This document shows positions 1-12,300 of a stretch of 64,000 nt of DNA, in pieces. Source of the stretch: Patiria miniata (Eukaryota > Echinodermata > Asteroidea > Valvatida > Asterinidae); contig NW_024037076.1 of assembly GCF_015706575.1 (NCBI RefSeq), positions 15,132,898 through 15,196,897 of the forward strand. The letters are read 5' to 3'. Below the pieces are notes generated by a model that was given only the letters and a program-made list of their open reading frames with translations, made no database searches and was not told where the DNA came from. The number at the start of each line of letters is the position of its first letter. The first letter of the stretch is position 1. The position numbers were made by a program, and so were the translations under genes.

Positions 1-167
1 TTATACTGCAAGAAGAATAGTAACTAAAAACACAAATTCTAGGTGAAGCTCAAAAACAGCACGGGAACCATTTTAAATATAGATTGGGTAGTGTAATTGA
101 GTCGAGCTGCATGTATATCATGTTGGATATCTCATGACGATTTTTTTTGTATTATTAACTGACTTAC
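1..167. other. Intron sequence at left edge
   Basis: This is the start of the intron that follows exon 10 of the factor B-like gene (minus strand). The donor gtaagt is at 167-162. I see no exon or repeat in it. Confidence 0.5.
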
Positions 168-346
168 GTAATCTGATGGATATTGGGAAATGCCGCTTTC
201 ATTCCAGGCACAACTTCCTGCCGTAACGACCCATTCTCCACACAGGAGGGCGCCCCCACACTGCAGAAAGGGGCCATTTTTGGTCACCGTCAGGATCTGG
301 GCGAGCCATGGCCATGCCCCGGGTTGGCGTTGTTTTTGTCTTTTTG
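168..346 (-). CDS. fB-like exon 10: serine-protease-fold start, catalytic His lost
   Basis: This 179 bp exon (phase 1 to 0) runs from acceptor ggtaatcag to donor GATTAC|gtaagt. It encodes a basic stretch (KRQKQRQ), then [28 protein letters not shown] and SCAWNES. The pattern PW-A-I...CGG-L-...WV-TA--C is the N-terminal half of a chymotrypsin fold. Active enzymes have TAAHC; here the His position is Ser570. As in factor B, no IVGG activation N-terminus precedes it. The remainder lies left of the window. Confidence 0.82.
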
Positions 347-3300
347 CTGATTACCACCGTAGGGCAACTCCAAGTTGCCTGCCTGGCCACATCGTTTGTA
401 CTCTGAAAGTACAAAGACGTGAGAGCAGTGAGATTTTGTTAATTACTTGTTTAGTTTAGTTGTGGATAAAGTCCATTATGTTCAGCCTTTGTATGACAGC
501 AGATGCGTAATTCATACCCTGATTGAAGTACCCTTCAAATATCGGAGACGAGTGGTTCAAAAAGCACCAAACTCCAACTTCGAAAGACAATATATTAACT
601 GCTATCCACTCTTTGTACGGCAACGCAATGTTTGGAACACTGAAGCGAAACTGTTGTTTCCGGGGGGTAAAATATCATAAACTATCACGCAATATCGCCT
701 TTCTCGTGATCGAAGTTAACCACAACCTCCGATTGGATCTAGCTAGAAAGAAAGATCCTTGACCTACACATTTACAGCAACACACTAAAAGTCCATTTCT
801 GTCCATGAGATAGATAGACCCAACAATATGTTACGATTGTATATACATTAGCATTTTTAAGACTCAGGGATAACTGTTTGGATTTCTCACCGACTCCTTT
901 TTCCGAGATAATCGCCGTGAGCTTGGCAAGATCCTCGAAGTTCTCCAGCAGGAAGACGTGTGTTGAGTAGGGCTGAGAGGCGATCTTGCGGAGCTGTCTT
1001 TGATCGATGGCCTGGCCCACAGCCACCACAAATATTTCTACTCGTTCGTCCTGCCTGGGTCATAAAATAATTATTACAAATTATTATATTGCGCTTAAAC
1101 AACGATCAAAACGCTTTACATTGTTATCACATTTTATAATCTTCCTTATACCTCAGCTCCTAATACAACTCGATGCATCCCTGGCTCTTTTTCAGGCACG
1201 AAAATCTAATTTATACAAAATTACGATCTCTTCTCTCACAGGTACACATTTTCGTCTAGGTAAGTAAAAGCAATAAGTGGATATGTGTCTTCCCAAGGAC
1301 ACGCACACCGCAACCCCGTATGGACTCCAACCGCCTGTAGACTTTAATACCCAGGGATCTGGGATATTAGATGCTCTGGACCACAACTCATGAGCTCAGT
1401 TTTCTTCAGAGCGAAGAGAACGCACAGTCTAAGAATTTGCATGTTTAAACAATCCAATCGAAAACCGGCACTTTCTGCTTGATTAGAATTTTTTTCATGA
1501 GGGGAGACATTTCTTTGGCACAATCCCTTGTAACTTGTGAGTATACTTGACTTTGTGACTTGTGATCGACTGATGATTTCGGTCTGGGAATGTACTCAAC
1601 TACTAACTCTGACTATAAGGGCAAAATGGGAGACCCCGCTTGGTTTTACCTAAGACTCTTGGCAATTGAAGCGGGGTCCACACCAACGGTTGCCATGCCA
1701 TCGGTCATTAGGAACAGAGCCCTCTTTGATCCATTGCGCATGTCCTTCAACACCTCAAACACCAGTTCGAGGGCGTCCCCTAGAGCTGTGCCTCCGCCAA
1801 GATTGTCCTGTGTGTGAAGAAGAAATTAGGCCTATAAGCCCTGAACCGTACCAATGTCAAGCGAAGACGAATGAAAACATGAAGTTTTTGCATCCTAATT
1901 ATCTGCGGCACACAATATTTCATGTGGCGCAACGGAATGAAGAAAACCTGTCAATGATACTTTAAGTTGACGTGATGTTATTTGTTCGCTTTGCACTTAA
2001 ATCCGTTTCAGACTGGCGTACCAGAGTGGAGTGTTATTTTACTTCAACTGGACGGACTCTGATGTTTCGAACGACTTCAAAAGTTGGTCCTGCACGTGTA
2101 GAATTGGAAGTCTCCTGAATAAGTTAGTGCGACCCCACTCAATCAAAAATGGTTGTTAGGGACGGCTATACACGTGCATGCAAACGTTACATGTTCGACT
2201 GTTGTCTTTCGGAACAAAATCGACCAGGTTGCCTCTTTTAAATGGAAGAAATGCACCAAGTTCGCTGTTCAGAAACCAAGAATATACTATTACGGTATAG
2301 GCCTCGGTCGCTTCAAACACTGCGCTTGTGGAACGCTATTACAGCGTGAAAAGGGCGTTAGAGAATCGGGTTTCAGTCAAAATATGCTGCTCAATTGAAG
2401 TTGATATTCTCATTGCGAATGATTTTGTTATGGGGCTAATGATAATGGTTTAAGCGGTGGTGATAGTACCAGATGAAGAACTTACCTTTAAGCGGTTAAT
2501 TCGCGTCATCACTTTCTCAAACGTGTCCACGTCATTCCCGTAGGTGAACACAATCTCAGCCGCATTATCAAACGATATCGTTGCCACTCTAGTGCCACCT
2601 ATAGTGTTGAGAACAATAACAATTAAATCGCCCTCCAAAAACAAAATTCAAATGGGACCTAAACATCCAAGATCAAAACAGTACTGCTAAAATTTGTCTC
2701 CCGATGAACAAAATCTTTTCAATTGCATACGACATTTGGTTTTCAGGCAAATTCGCGATGGGCCTAAACTAAATTCGGGTGATATTTATCAATCTATCTG
2801 TGCTATGGTACTCAACAACAATTTCCTAAAGTTAATATAAATGTCTACATGCTAAGACGGCACGTTCGATATTAACTATAACATTTTCACTACCATCGAC
2901 ATGCACATTTCCCCATAAAATCAGTTTCTCTTCAGCGGTAGTACTGTCAGTGTCATTTTTTTTTATTTTCACCGTCTTCAGAGGGCTGAAAACCTATATT
3001 TAAAAAAAAATCATATAAATTTGAAAATTATTTAAGAGAAAAATCATTGAAGGGCATGCACAGTTTACATCTGCAGAAATACGACTCACCATTGTCGTAT
3101 GAAACACCGAACTCTCGCAGCAGGCTTTCGGTAAAATTGACCCCTCTCTCGAAGTTGACACGATTCAGGCTAGACGAGGTATCGTAGGCGAAGACTAGAT
3201 CCAGGCCGATGTTATCAGACACCGCCAACCTGCCGCGCCCAGCGTGCGTGAACACCTCCAAGTGGTCCACGAAATCCGTCTGGATTTTCTGCGCAATGTC

Positions 3301-6300
3301 GACTACGGATTTCGAAACGGCTGAGAAAGGATCAGGAGTTGCAAGAATGAATCACGCCATCGATTTGCAGTCATTGGTTAAACAGATTCTTCGCCGTGAC
3401 CTATACAAATCGGCCTCTGTTCCATCACAGAATCCACTTTTTAGAAGCCCGATTAGGATATAAGTTGCGGCTTTCGATACATCAAGTTTTATATTCCCTC
3501 GGCTTCTTACAAACGTACATTAAATGTTATAACCTCCAGCGCTCATAGACTGAAATGAACTGTACATAGAAGGTGTTGGGGTGTAGTGGAAAGAACTCAA
3601 CATTATTGTTGGTGTGTTTCAATCGTCTTTAAGAGGAATAATATTCGTCATGATACTTTTGTCCTATGCAAAAAAGGTGGATATCAGTCATTGGAAATTA
3701 ACAAAACTTTTTTTTAATGTGGGGATTTGTTTGTAAGTTTATAGTGGTCTGGTTCCCAACATTTTCTGACTATTCCTGATAAATCATAGGTCAGGTAGCC
3801 TCCGGTAATACATTGTATTACACTTTACGTCACGTGACTAAAACGGGAGGAATTCCTCCTCTTTCCGAAAATATCTGAAGTTTGCCGAGTTCATTTCGTC
3901 GACAATCGGATAGCGCCCGAGTATTTCCGAGTATAATATAGGTTTAATTAACTGCTAATTGCTTATTAAAAACTTTGTAAAATGAGTTGATAATTAATAT
4001 TCATTGCTTTTTTTAATAAAAACTTGAAATTCAACGACATTGTGTGCATCAAATATACTCGGATCGTATGGGCGAACTTTTGCTGCGTCATGTACTATTT
4101 TGAATTTGACGACCGTTACCGGAATTTTCCAAAACTCGGTCTTCATTCGGCTCCGCCTGCTAACACTGCTATTTGGGTGCCTAATTTTAAAGATTCCAGA
4201 TCAACATTAGTCCATGTTATCTTACAGAAATATATCAAACTGTACTATCATAACTGTATGATATTACGAAGCAAGTGATTTATTTACAAATCTGATCAGA
4301 ACAACTAAAAGTTATAAGTGATAAAGCGAAATCGGAAACGAAGCCAAGCTTTGAAAAAGGGCCGTCAATGTCGTCATGTTTGTTATTAGCCACGGAGGCT
4401 GCCTGACCTACAATTTAGACGTGAGCGTCGGGAATAATTGTTAGGTGTAGGGGAACAGACTATGTTTATTGCTTTCCCCACTGCATTGGCCTATATACAC
4501 TTATCGCGGACGTCGATTTCTTATGAGACGGTGTGCAGTCCAGTCAAGTCCTGACAAGTCACAAGACGGTCACAGGTAAACCTCAATGAGCAATGGGCAC
4601 AATAAGGGAATGAGCAACAGACCTTTGTCATGCTGCAACCATTTCAGTCGTGTTCTCTGTATCCAATAACAGTACTAAATGATAATGGTTTTTGTGCAAA
4701 AAGAAACCAGACTATTAACTTCCAGCCTCGCTTTGGTTACTTCGATTTGAATGGGGAAAAAATCAAGTATAGCTGCAACATGATACAAATCTATACCGAA
4801 GCAATGCCAAGTTTGTTACATTAATGAGTAGATTGTGGCTTGTGTCGTGACCGATTAATGACTTGTAAGTGACCTAGAAGGATTTCTGTGAAAACTTGTG
4901 GGTACTATAACTATAAGAACCTTTAGTTATAATATTAATGGAACCTTCAAACATTTTGCGGTCTACGACTGTAAATCACGCAAAGCTTTAAATCGTAAAC
5001 TCACGTCTGCATACAGGCTGAACCCCGGACCAGAAGTCATGTGACCAGAAATCATCGCCTCCGTCCAGACAGACTCTGGTGCCAGGTCCCACGAGCTCAT
5101 AGCCCTCCTCACAGTAGAAGTAAACATGGTTACCAACGTCATATTTGCTGCCGAACTTGTCTCCATTAGTGGGCGTTCCTGGATCGCCACAACCCACCAC
5201 TGGAACACGTCAGTGTCCGGAAGGAAGTAAAAAATATAAAAGAACATACAAATATGCAATATAACATGCTTAATTCTATGACGTATGTTTCCCCCAGTGT
5301 CACGTGGTGTCCAGCGCCTCCCCCTCCAATTACCCATGGTCGGGCAATTTCAGGATTTTGTCGTATTGTCCGTGTACCTGTTTTTGAAGCATCACGTTTT
5401 CAAGTTTTGACCTTGTAGCGACGCACACGTGCAGATTCGTACCACACAACCAGTTGATTAGTTGTGTGTGCGCGGGTACGTGTTCCACCGCCAGCCCAAT
5501 AAATTTGGAAACAGAAGGCTATGTCGGTATTTTTCTGTTGCTTGAAATAAATCCTTACAACCGGTACATCAAGGATATATATGATCATCCCCCATCCCCC
5601 ACACCCCAACCTCTCCGACCCACTCGGTGCCGGATTTACGCAACTGTCCACAAGGATGAGCACGTCCCTTGTGCATTTCTTGTAAGTGAAATCTTCTTTA
5701 TCTCAACCAGAGCAAATAGGCGTCCTACCTTCACAAACTGGATGCAGACCCGTCCATTTGCCATCCGAGCACCTGCGAGATTCGGCACCGTAAATGCGGT
5801 AACCTTCGTTGCATGAGAACCTCACTAGACGGTCCGGGCTCCCGCTCATGGAGCCGTGCGCTGGCGGCTGGAGCGGCTCGCATGCCTTTTGCTCTAGCTC
5901 TGTTGGGGGAATGAGGTTAAACCATATACAGCAAGGCCGGACGGCTGAACAGGATACTTGATAATTATGCAATGCTGCATGCCAGTAAATAGGCTCCAAG
6001 TTTCCTACACCGACCAAAATAATGATAGAATACAGACTTATTTTGGCCCCGCCTTTCAGAGTTTTAAAAACCAAAGGGTCTGAGCTCCGTACGATCTTGA
6101 GAATATAATTGGGATGACAATAGACCCGGGAGTCGCCATGGCGACGGGTTTCAGGTCTTGGCCCCCTTCTAGTAGAGATCACTTTTAATTGCGCCAAGTT
6201 TGATTAAGATTTGTCAAGGTGTGCTCAGATAATGGTGTTTTGTTTCTTTCCCGTTCAACCCTAGTGCTAAGAAAATGCATGTAAGCTCAATCAGAGGCGG

Positions 6301-9300
6301 TTCCAATAATTGTGACTTTTTGAGAGAGTGCATCCCTACATTTTCACTATTGAGGACGGTGGGGTCGGGGGAGGGTTACACTGGGACCCCCGGCCGTAGC
6401 CCACAGACTATTATGACTCGACTCAAGTTGTCTCAACATTGTTGACCCAGTGACTCAACTCGACGCAATCGAGTCACTGCCATAATTGAAACTACTGGAC
6501 TCGACCGAGTCATAACTTGTTTCAACATTGTTATGGGCGAGACAGGAGGCACAATTAGGAACATATGGAAGTTGGTACTATTTGTAAAGACAAAGATCCT
6601 TTGTTTTACAAGAAATAATCAGATAGAAAGGTATTATTGGAGGTTTCTTACCTCTGCATGAGTGAATGCCGTCCCCTTCGTAACCCTCGTTACACTCACA
6701 TCGGAAAGACCCAGGCGTGTTGACGCAATGTCCCCTGCTATGACAACTGACCATCGGCAGTGCCGATAGATCGAAGTCCAGTAAGAGATCATCCTCTGAA
6801 CTGCCCCAAGAGTCCTCCACAGACGACGGCTCCCACTCAGACGCGTCACCAGAGGCAACGCCAACCAGTTCAGAGTAGTAACATTCGTCGATGTCTGTAT
6901 CAAAAGTAAATATTTTCCACTGTGAACATAATAGAACGTATTTTATTATCGCTGTAATTGTGGGGCAGATAGGGGAAATATTTGGGGGAACTGTGGATTT
7001 GATGATGATACAAGCAGGCATTGGCACAGTCGCAGTATGTCTAGTTAAAAAAAGTATTTGGCCATAGGGCCATCGCAGATAGAATAACAAGCAATTTTCA
7101 AAATTTTCCAAATGGCTCCAATTGCTTGTTATTCTACCTATATTTTTTTCAAAGGACAAATTTGCGATGGCCCAATAGCCAAATATCTTTCTCATGCCAT
7201 ATTCTGACTGTGTGTCAATTAAATGCCATGCTTGTATCATCAACGGCACAATCCCATCACCTATCTGCCGTACGACGTCGCATCAGGTTCAGATGTACTT
7301 ATAGCGCTACAGTCTCCGTGCCTGAACACATAATTTTTTTTGGCCCATGAAATGTAATTTGTTTTTAATGCAGTCCCTGTATTAAGCACCTTTATATCCT
7401 ATTTAACCTTATTTTAAATTTTCATTTTGACATTATGCGCCTTTTTATTTTTATGCAAATGAGAATTTGCATATTCATTAGCAAAAGTGTAATGTCATTT
7501 CAGACAGAAACCTCAATGTACAGCTATTTCAGCCCCCCCCAAAAAAAAAATGGCAGATTTTTTATATAATGCTGTGTTTAATTTTCTTTTCTTCATAGAT
7601 TTGTTGTTTCAGTAAATGTTTTCACAGCAGCAAGTTTTAACACAAAACCCCTAAACTGAACAGTGTCTTCTTGAAATTACATCACTGCAACAGCGCCCTC
7701 ATCTGTCCGGAAAAGAATGGGAAAGTTTTAATGTTTAATTAACTCTATTAGGGGCCGGGTTATTTGGACCATCTCACAGCGGGCGGATTCCGCCCCCCCC
7801 CCCTTCACATCTCGGCCATCGAGTGACGAAAAATTATGAAACTCGGTGCACGCATAAAACAACTTCATATGAACATCGACAAGAAATTTCATGACTATAG
7901 GCTAAAGGTTTTTGGAATAATGGCTAATTAATTATTCATATGCACCAAAGGTAATTCTGCTTTGTGCACACTACATATGGGGAAATTCAGTTTTCTCGGT
8001 GCGTAGCGCCGAAAACTTTTTCGGCAACCCATGGTCGGATTTCAATGCTTTTGATATCGAAAAGATGCGCAAGACTCGAGGCTAAACAGTCAGGAAAGCT
8101 CTGGTCGGGGAAAAATGCAAGGGCATTATAGGGTTAAGGAAGTGCACTTTTCAATTAAATTAACCGAAAAGGGCTGTCAAACAGTTTTTATACATATAAG
8201 AGGAGTTGCACAAAATACGTTCTCAAGTAAAGTTCATGTTAAGATGCATGTGTAGGCCTACGTGAACAAAATGAAGGCGCTGCATATTCATCGAGAGCGC
8301 GCCCGAGTATGATGGCTGCTCTATTTCGTTGGTTAAAATATCTTACATGCAAATACCCCGGCCTAAACGTTGCAAACCATTAAGAGCTAGTTAACTCTTC
8401 CTCGTTTGTAGCGTTAAGGCCGGGATATTTTGCACACGCAGTCATGACGAGAAATTGAACTGACACTATACAGAAGAGCAACCTTCAATCTTGTACAGAA
8501 GGGATACACATTACGGCAAATGCATTATGGGCAGCTCAGTTGCACGCCGTGAGTGTTATTCTCTAATTTCCCAAAGAGTGAAACTAATGAGGAAACGATT
8601 TAGAGTGAAAACAAAATAATCAGCCTAATCTTAGACTGAAATTTTTGAAAAAGAATCGCTTAGGTCGAAATTCGAGTGAATGCTCGATCTTTTGCTTGAA
8701 TTTTGCTCTAAGCTTCCTCTCCCTCAACTAGTTTTAGTCGGATTGAACGAGTTTTCAACCAAATCAAGTGAATTTTTATTCTTTGGGAATATGAGAGAAT
8801 ATGATCAGGTGGAATATTAGTCATACGAATATTGGAACCCGGGTCTCAGGGTTACCAAAGTGTTCAGCGAAATGGTGCGGTGTGAATGAGTACGAGTTGA
8901 GAGCTGTTTGCAACATTATGCAGGTACTGTCTTGGGGGCGCTATTCACAATTACAAATGGTACGTTTTCGTGGATGGGAAGCCACAATATATGATGCAGG
9001 CCACGTAGTTTCCAACACCACGTTTAAATGCAAGGCCGGTTCATTGGTTGCGGGAGAGGGAGGGGTGCTGAAAAAGGCCAATAGTTGGTCCTAATTTGTG
9101 CCTTTGGTGTGAAAATACATTTTCCAGTACAATTTCCAGCCGCGGGGAAAAGCAGTTTGTGTGTCCTTTTATTTCTGGAACACTTTGCTCAAACCCTGAT
9201 TTGTCGGCCCAATTAAAATATTTTGTCCCACACAAACTATATCTCTTGATTTTTTCACCCATCGTGGCGCAACAAATTCATCCCTTCACGGCTTCAGCGT

Positions 9301-12300
9301 ACCATGGATCATCTCGCGAACCAGTAAAACGAAACACACGAAAAGTAAAATACAAATTGCTGGGGCTCTAAGTGAAAATGTATTCTTAAGACTCATTTTG
9401 CGGGATGCGATGCGGATGTGGCATGTGCGTATACCTTCACAGATGGGTGCATCCTTGTCGAACTCCTTGGTCTTTGCGTTGCATCGCCGCAGCTTAGCTC
9501 CTCTTCTTCCGTAGCCGGAGTCGCACTGTGCTTCGATCACGTGACCAGGTCGGACGCGCCTACCCCTCAGACGATCACCCGTCGCATTGTCGACGTAGGC
9601 GCCATTGGCCAACGCCTCTGATAATAAACACACTGGCAGGGAAAGACATAGTATGGGTAATACAATACATAGCATGCACAGCTGTAATCGATTCATTGTA
9701 AGTAATCGCTATTAATTCATAAAATCATCAAGAAAAAAAGTAAAACTGCTGCAAACTGCTTACTGACTAAATGGACCTGAAATATATAAATCTTAAAATT
9801 AATGTGGCCTGACGTTGCGAACTTAGCAAGTTCTTCTTCAGAGGCTAAAACAGAAATGACAGAGGTACATACATTAACATGGGGTGCACACAAACATGCA
9901 GGGCTGAAAGAAGAAACACAAAAGGAGGATTAGGTGTGAAAGGTGTGGAAAGATGCAGGGGAGGGTGGATGAGAGAACAAAGAAACATTATCTGATTATC
10001 TCTTACAGATAATCCATCTGGTCTCCCTTGTTTGTGTTTACCCATCTTCCCCCTTCTTTCATCCCTTTGCACCTCAGTACTGTTCCCACATCATCCCTTC
10101 ACTCTCACACTCTTTTGTCCGTTCCCACTCCCTGTGACCTTTGATCCTTCCCCTTTCTGGTCCCTCCCCTGTTTACACAAGACCCCTTGTGGTTTGCCAT
10201 CTCCCTTTGTTTCTTTGTTCTCTCATCCACCCTCCCCTGCATCTTTCCACACCTTTCACACCTAATCCTCCTTTTGTGTTTCTTCTTTCAGCCCTGCATG
10301 TTTGTGTGCACCCCATGTTAATGTATGTACCTCTGTCATTTCTGTTTTAGCCTCTGAAGAAGAACTTGCTAAGTTCGCAACGTCAGGCCACATTAATTTT
10401 AAGATTTATAAAATCATCAAGTCAACAATTAAAGCTGCACTCCCCGTGATATTTTCAAGTTTCATCCGCCAAATTAGATTCCTGCTCCAAATTGATATTT
10501 GTTTTCAATACAAAAGGTATTCACTTTTGAATGTATGAGACCCGAAAAGAAATGCAAAAGAAACGTTTTTGATTTGAATAAAACATACGAGTTGAACATT
10601 CACAAGAAAAAAGTTTGCAATTTATTATTATTATAACAAGCCTGGGAAAGCAACTTTTAGCTATTGAAATAATTCACTAATGTCATACATGTATTTATGA
10701 CCCCATTAGAACTCTGATACACGGAAAAAACAAAGATACCTTTTTTATTTTGGTGAAATGCCAGAATGTCTTCGTGAAGAAAGCAGTCTCATAAAAAACA
10801 TTTGTTTCACTCAACAAAGGTTTGCCTTTTTTGACATTTCCAGGGAGAGCTCAGAATTTTCAAGCTCTCGAAAATCAAAACACTTACGTTTAGGCCAAAA
10901 AAGTCTTCGGTTTCTGGTATGAAGCTTACCCCAAAAGTGGGGCGACGACGCGGCTTTTTTTTTTTAACTTTATTTTCTTCAAATGTCGGCTGATGACTGC
11001 AAATGGTGCCGGACTAAATTTAGTACAAAATACAAGGAGCCTAGAGAGGCCACCTAAAGCTTATACTCGATCGTAACCCCATCTAAATACACGTTAAAAT
11101 TGTGCAGCAGCAGGATTCCAGTCAAACCAGTGAGTTTGGCTGTTTTTAGACATCATCTTATAAATTGAAAAAAAAAACCACCTTTTAAAACAGAAACTGG
11201 AGCCTTTTTTGGCCTTAGCTTTAAGCGATGTGTTTCTTTTTGTTTTATATTATTATTATTATTTACTTCACAAACATTCATAAAAGCACTTTTTATGTGA
11301 AGCACCATGACTTTCTTCCGACTTTTTGAATTCAAAGCAAATTAGCGTATATCCAGACGGGGGTAGCCTATATATATCCCCACATAAACACACTTTTTGA
11401 CCGTGGGATGGGCTGTTGCAGTGTTGGATCATCCAAAACCTTTTCATGGTGAGAAACATAAAATGCTGAATTCGAGGTATTTTTTTAACTTCCCAACAAC
11501 CATAATGTATTTAATAGCACTAAAAATACAAATGTTTCAAATGCGCCGTTTTGAGGATGCAAGGTTTAAAGGGCATAAGCGCACAAATACAAGAATGTAC
11601 ATCATTCTGTCATGATCTGTACCACTAGTATCCCATTTGGCATAAAACTCCAGGCAGGCAATATTATAAAACTGGCCGAAAGCTGTTCCAAGACATGTCA
11701 ATCAGCCGATAAAACACCTTTTGTTAACTTTTAGGGGAAAAGTATAGAACTTTTTTAATCGTCTCCTCAAACATTGTCAAACACACTCATCGGACACCCC
11801 TGCGAAGGCGTTTGATTTACGATCAAGCCAAAGTCTAAACATGGATGAATATGGTCTTAATAGTGTTTCTTTTTCAAGCAAAACAGTTGCTAGTAACCTT
11901 CACAAATATCATCTAGTCTATCATAGAATCAAAGACCATCGATCGAAGGACGCTAGACTATATGGATCAGAGTAACCTTTGACCGAGTCATTACCATAAA
12001 ACAGTAAGCTAGGGTAGAAAACTCTTGAATAACAAAACATGCGTGGTTTTAGGACCACAAGTGCCGGTAATCTCTGGAATAATCCAACTTCACTGTAATA
12101 AAACAAATTCATGCTCAAACTTTGCATTTTCTTTTAGTGGTCATGATTATGGTATACGTAAACCATGCGTAAACGGTCACTGAAAATGTTGGTAGTCGCA
12201 TCAGATTTAGTTCAAAATGGTTGGGACCTTATTTATAGCAACACACCACACTGTATGGGATAAAATGGTTGGGACCTTATTTATAGCATAGCTCCATGTT

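Larger units (their letters stand above)
347..3089 (-). other. Introns between the vWA and protease exons
   Basis: Intron sequence occupies 347-890, 1055-1649, 1808-2485 and 2599-3089. No additional exon, RNA gene or clear mobile element was recognised. A short GACTTGTGA-type fragment at 1550-1570 resembles the decayed 'gactcg/gacttg' repeat seen elsewhere in the window. Confidence 0.5.
6895..9434 (-). other. Intron between sushi 1 and the EGF exon
   Basis: This 2.5 kb intron contains a foldback repeat (6964-7269) and a TTAA-flanked piggyBac-like element (7743-8133). The remainder is AT-rich with no recognised exon. Confidence 0.5.

Noticed and set aside
5703..6197. 164-codon minus-strand ORF as a single exon
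   Set aside because: Only 5729-5899 is sushi sequence with proper splice sites. The upstream part is intron read-through without a domain.
8801..9094. Plus-strand ORF with a faint sushi-like pattern ([15 protein letters not shown])
   Set aside because: It lacks the four-cysteine pattern and Trp spacing, has no matching splice sites, and lies within an intron of the minus-strand gene.
9286..9696. Minus-strand ORF starting [12 protein letters not shown] that looks like a signal peptide fused to sushi 1
   Set aside because: The hydrophobic start lies in intron sequence directly upstream of a strong acceptor (ending at 9633). A better signal-peptide exon with matching phase exists at 12363-12465. 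An alternative start cannot be fully excluded.
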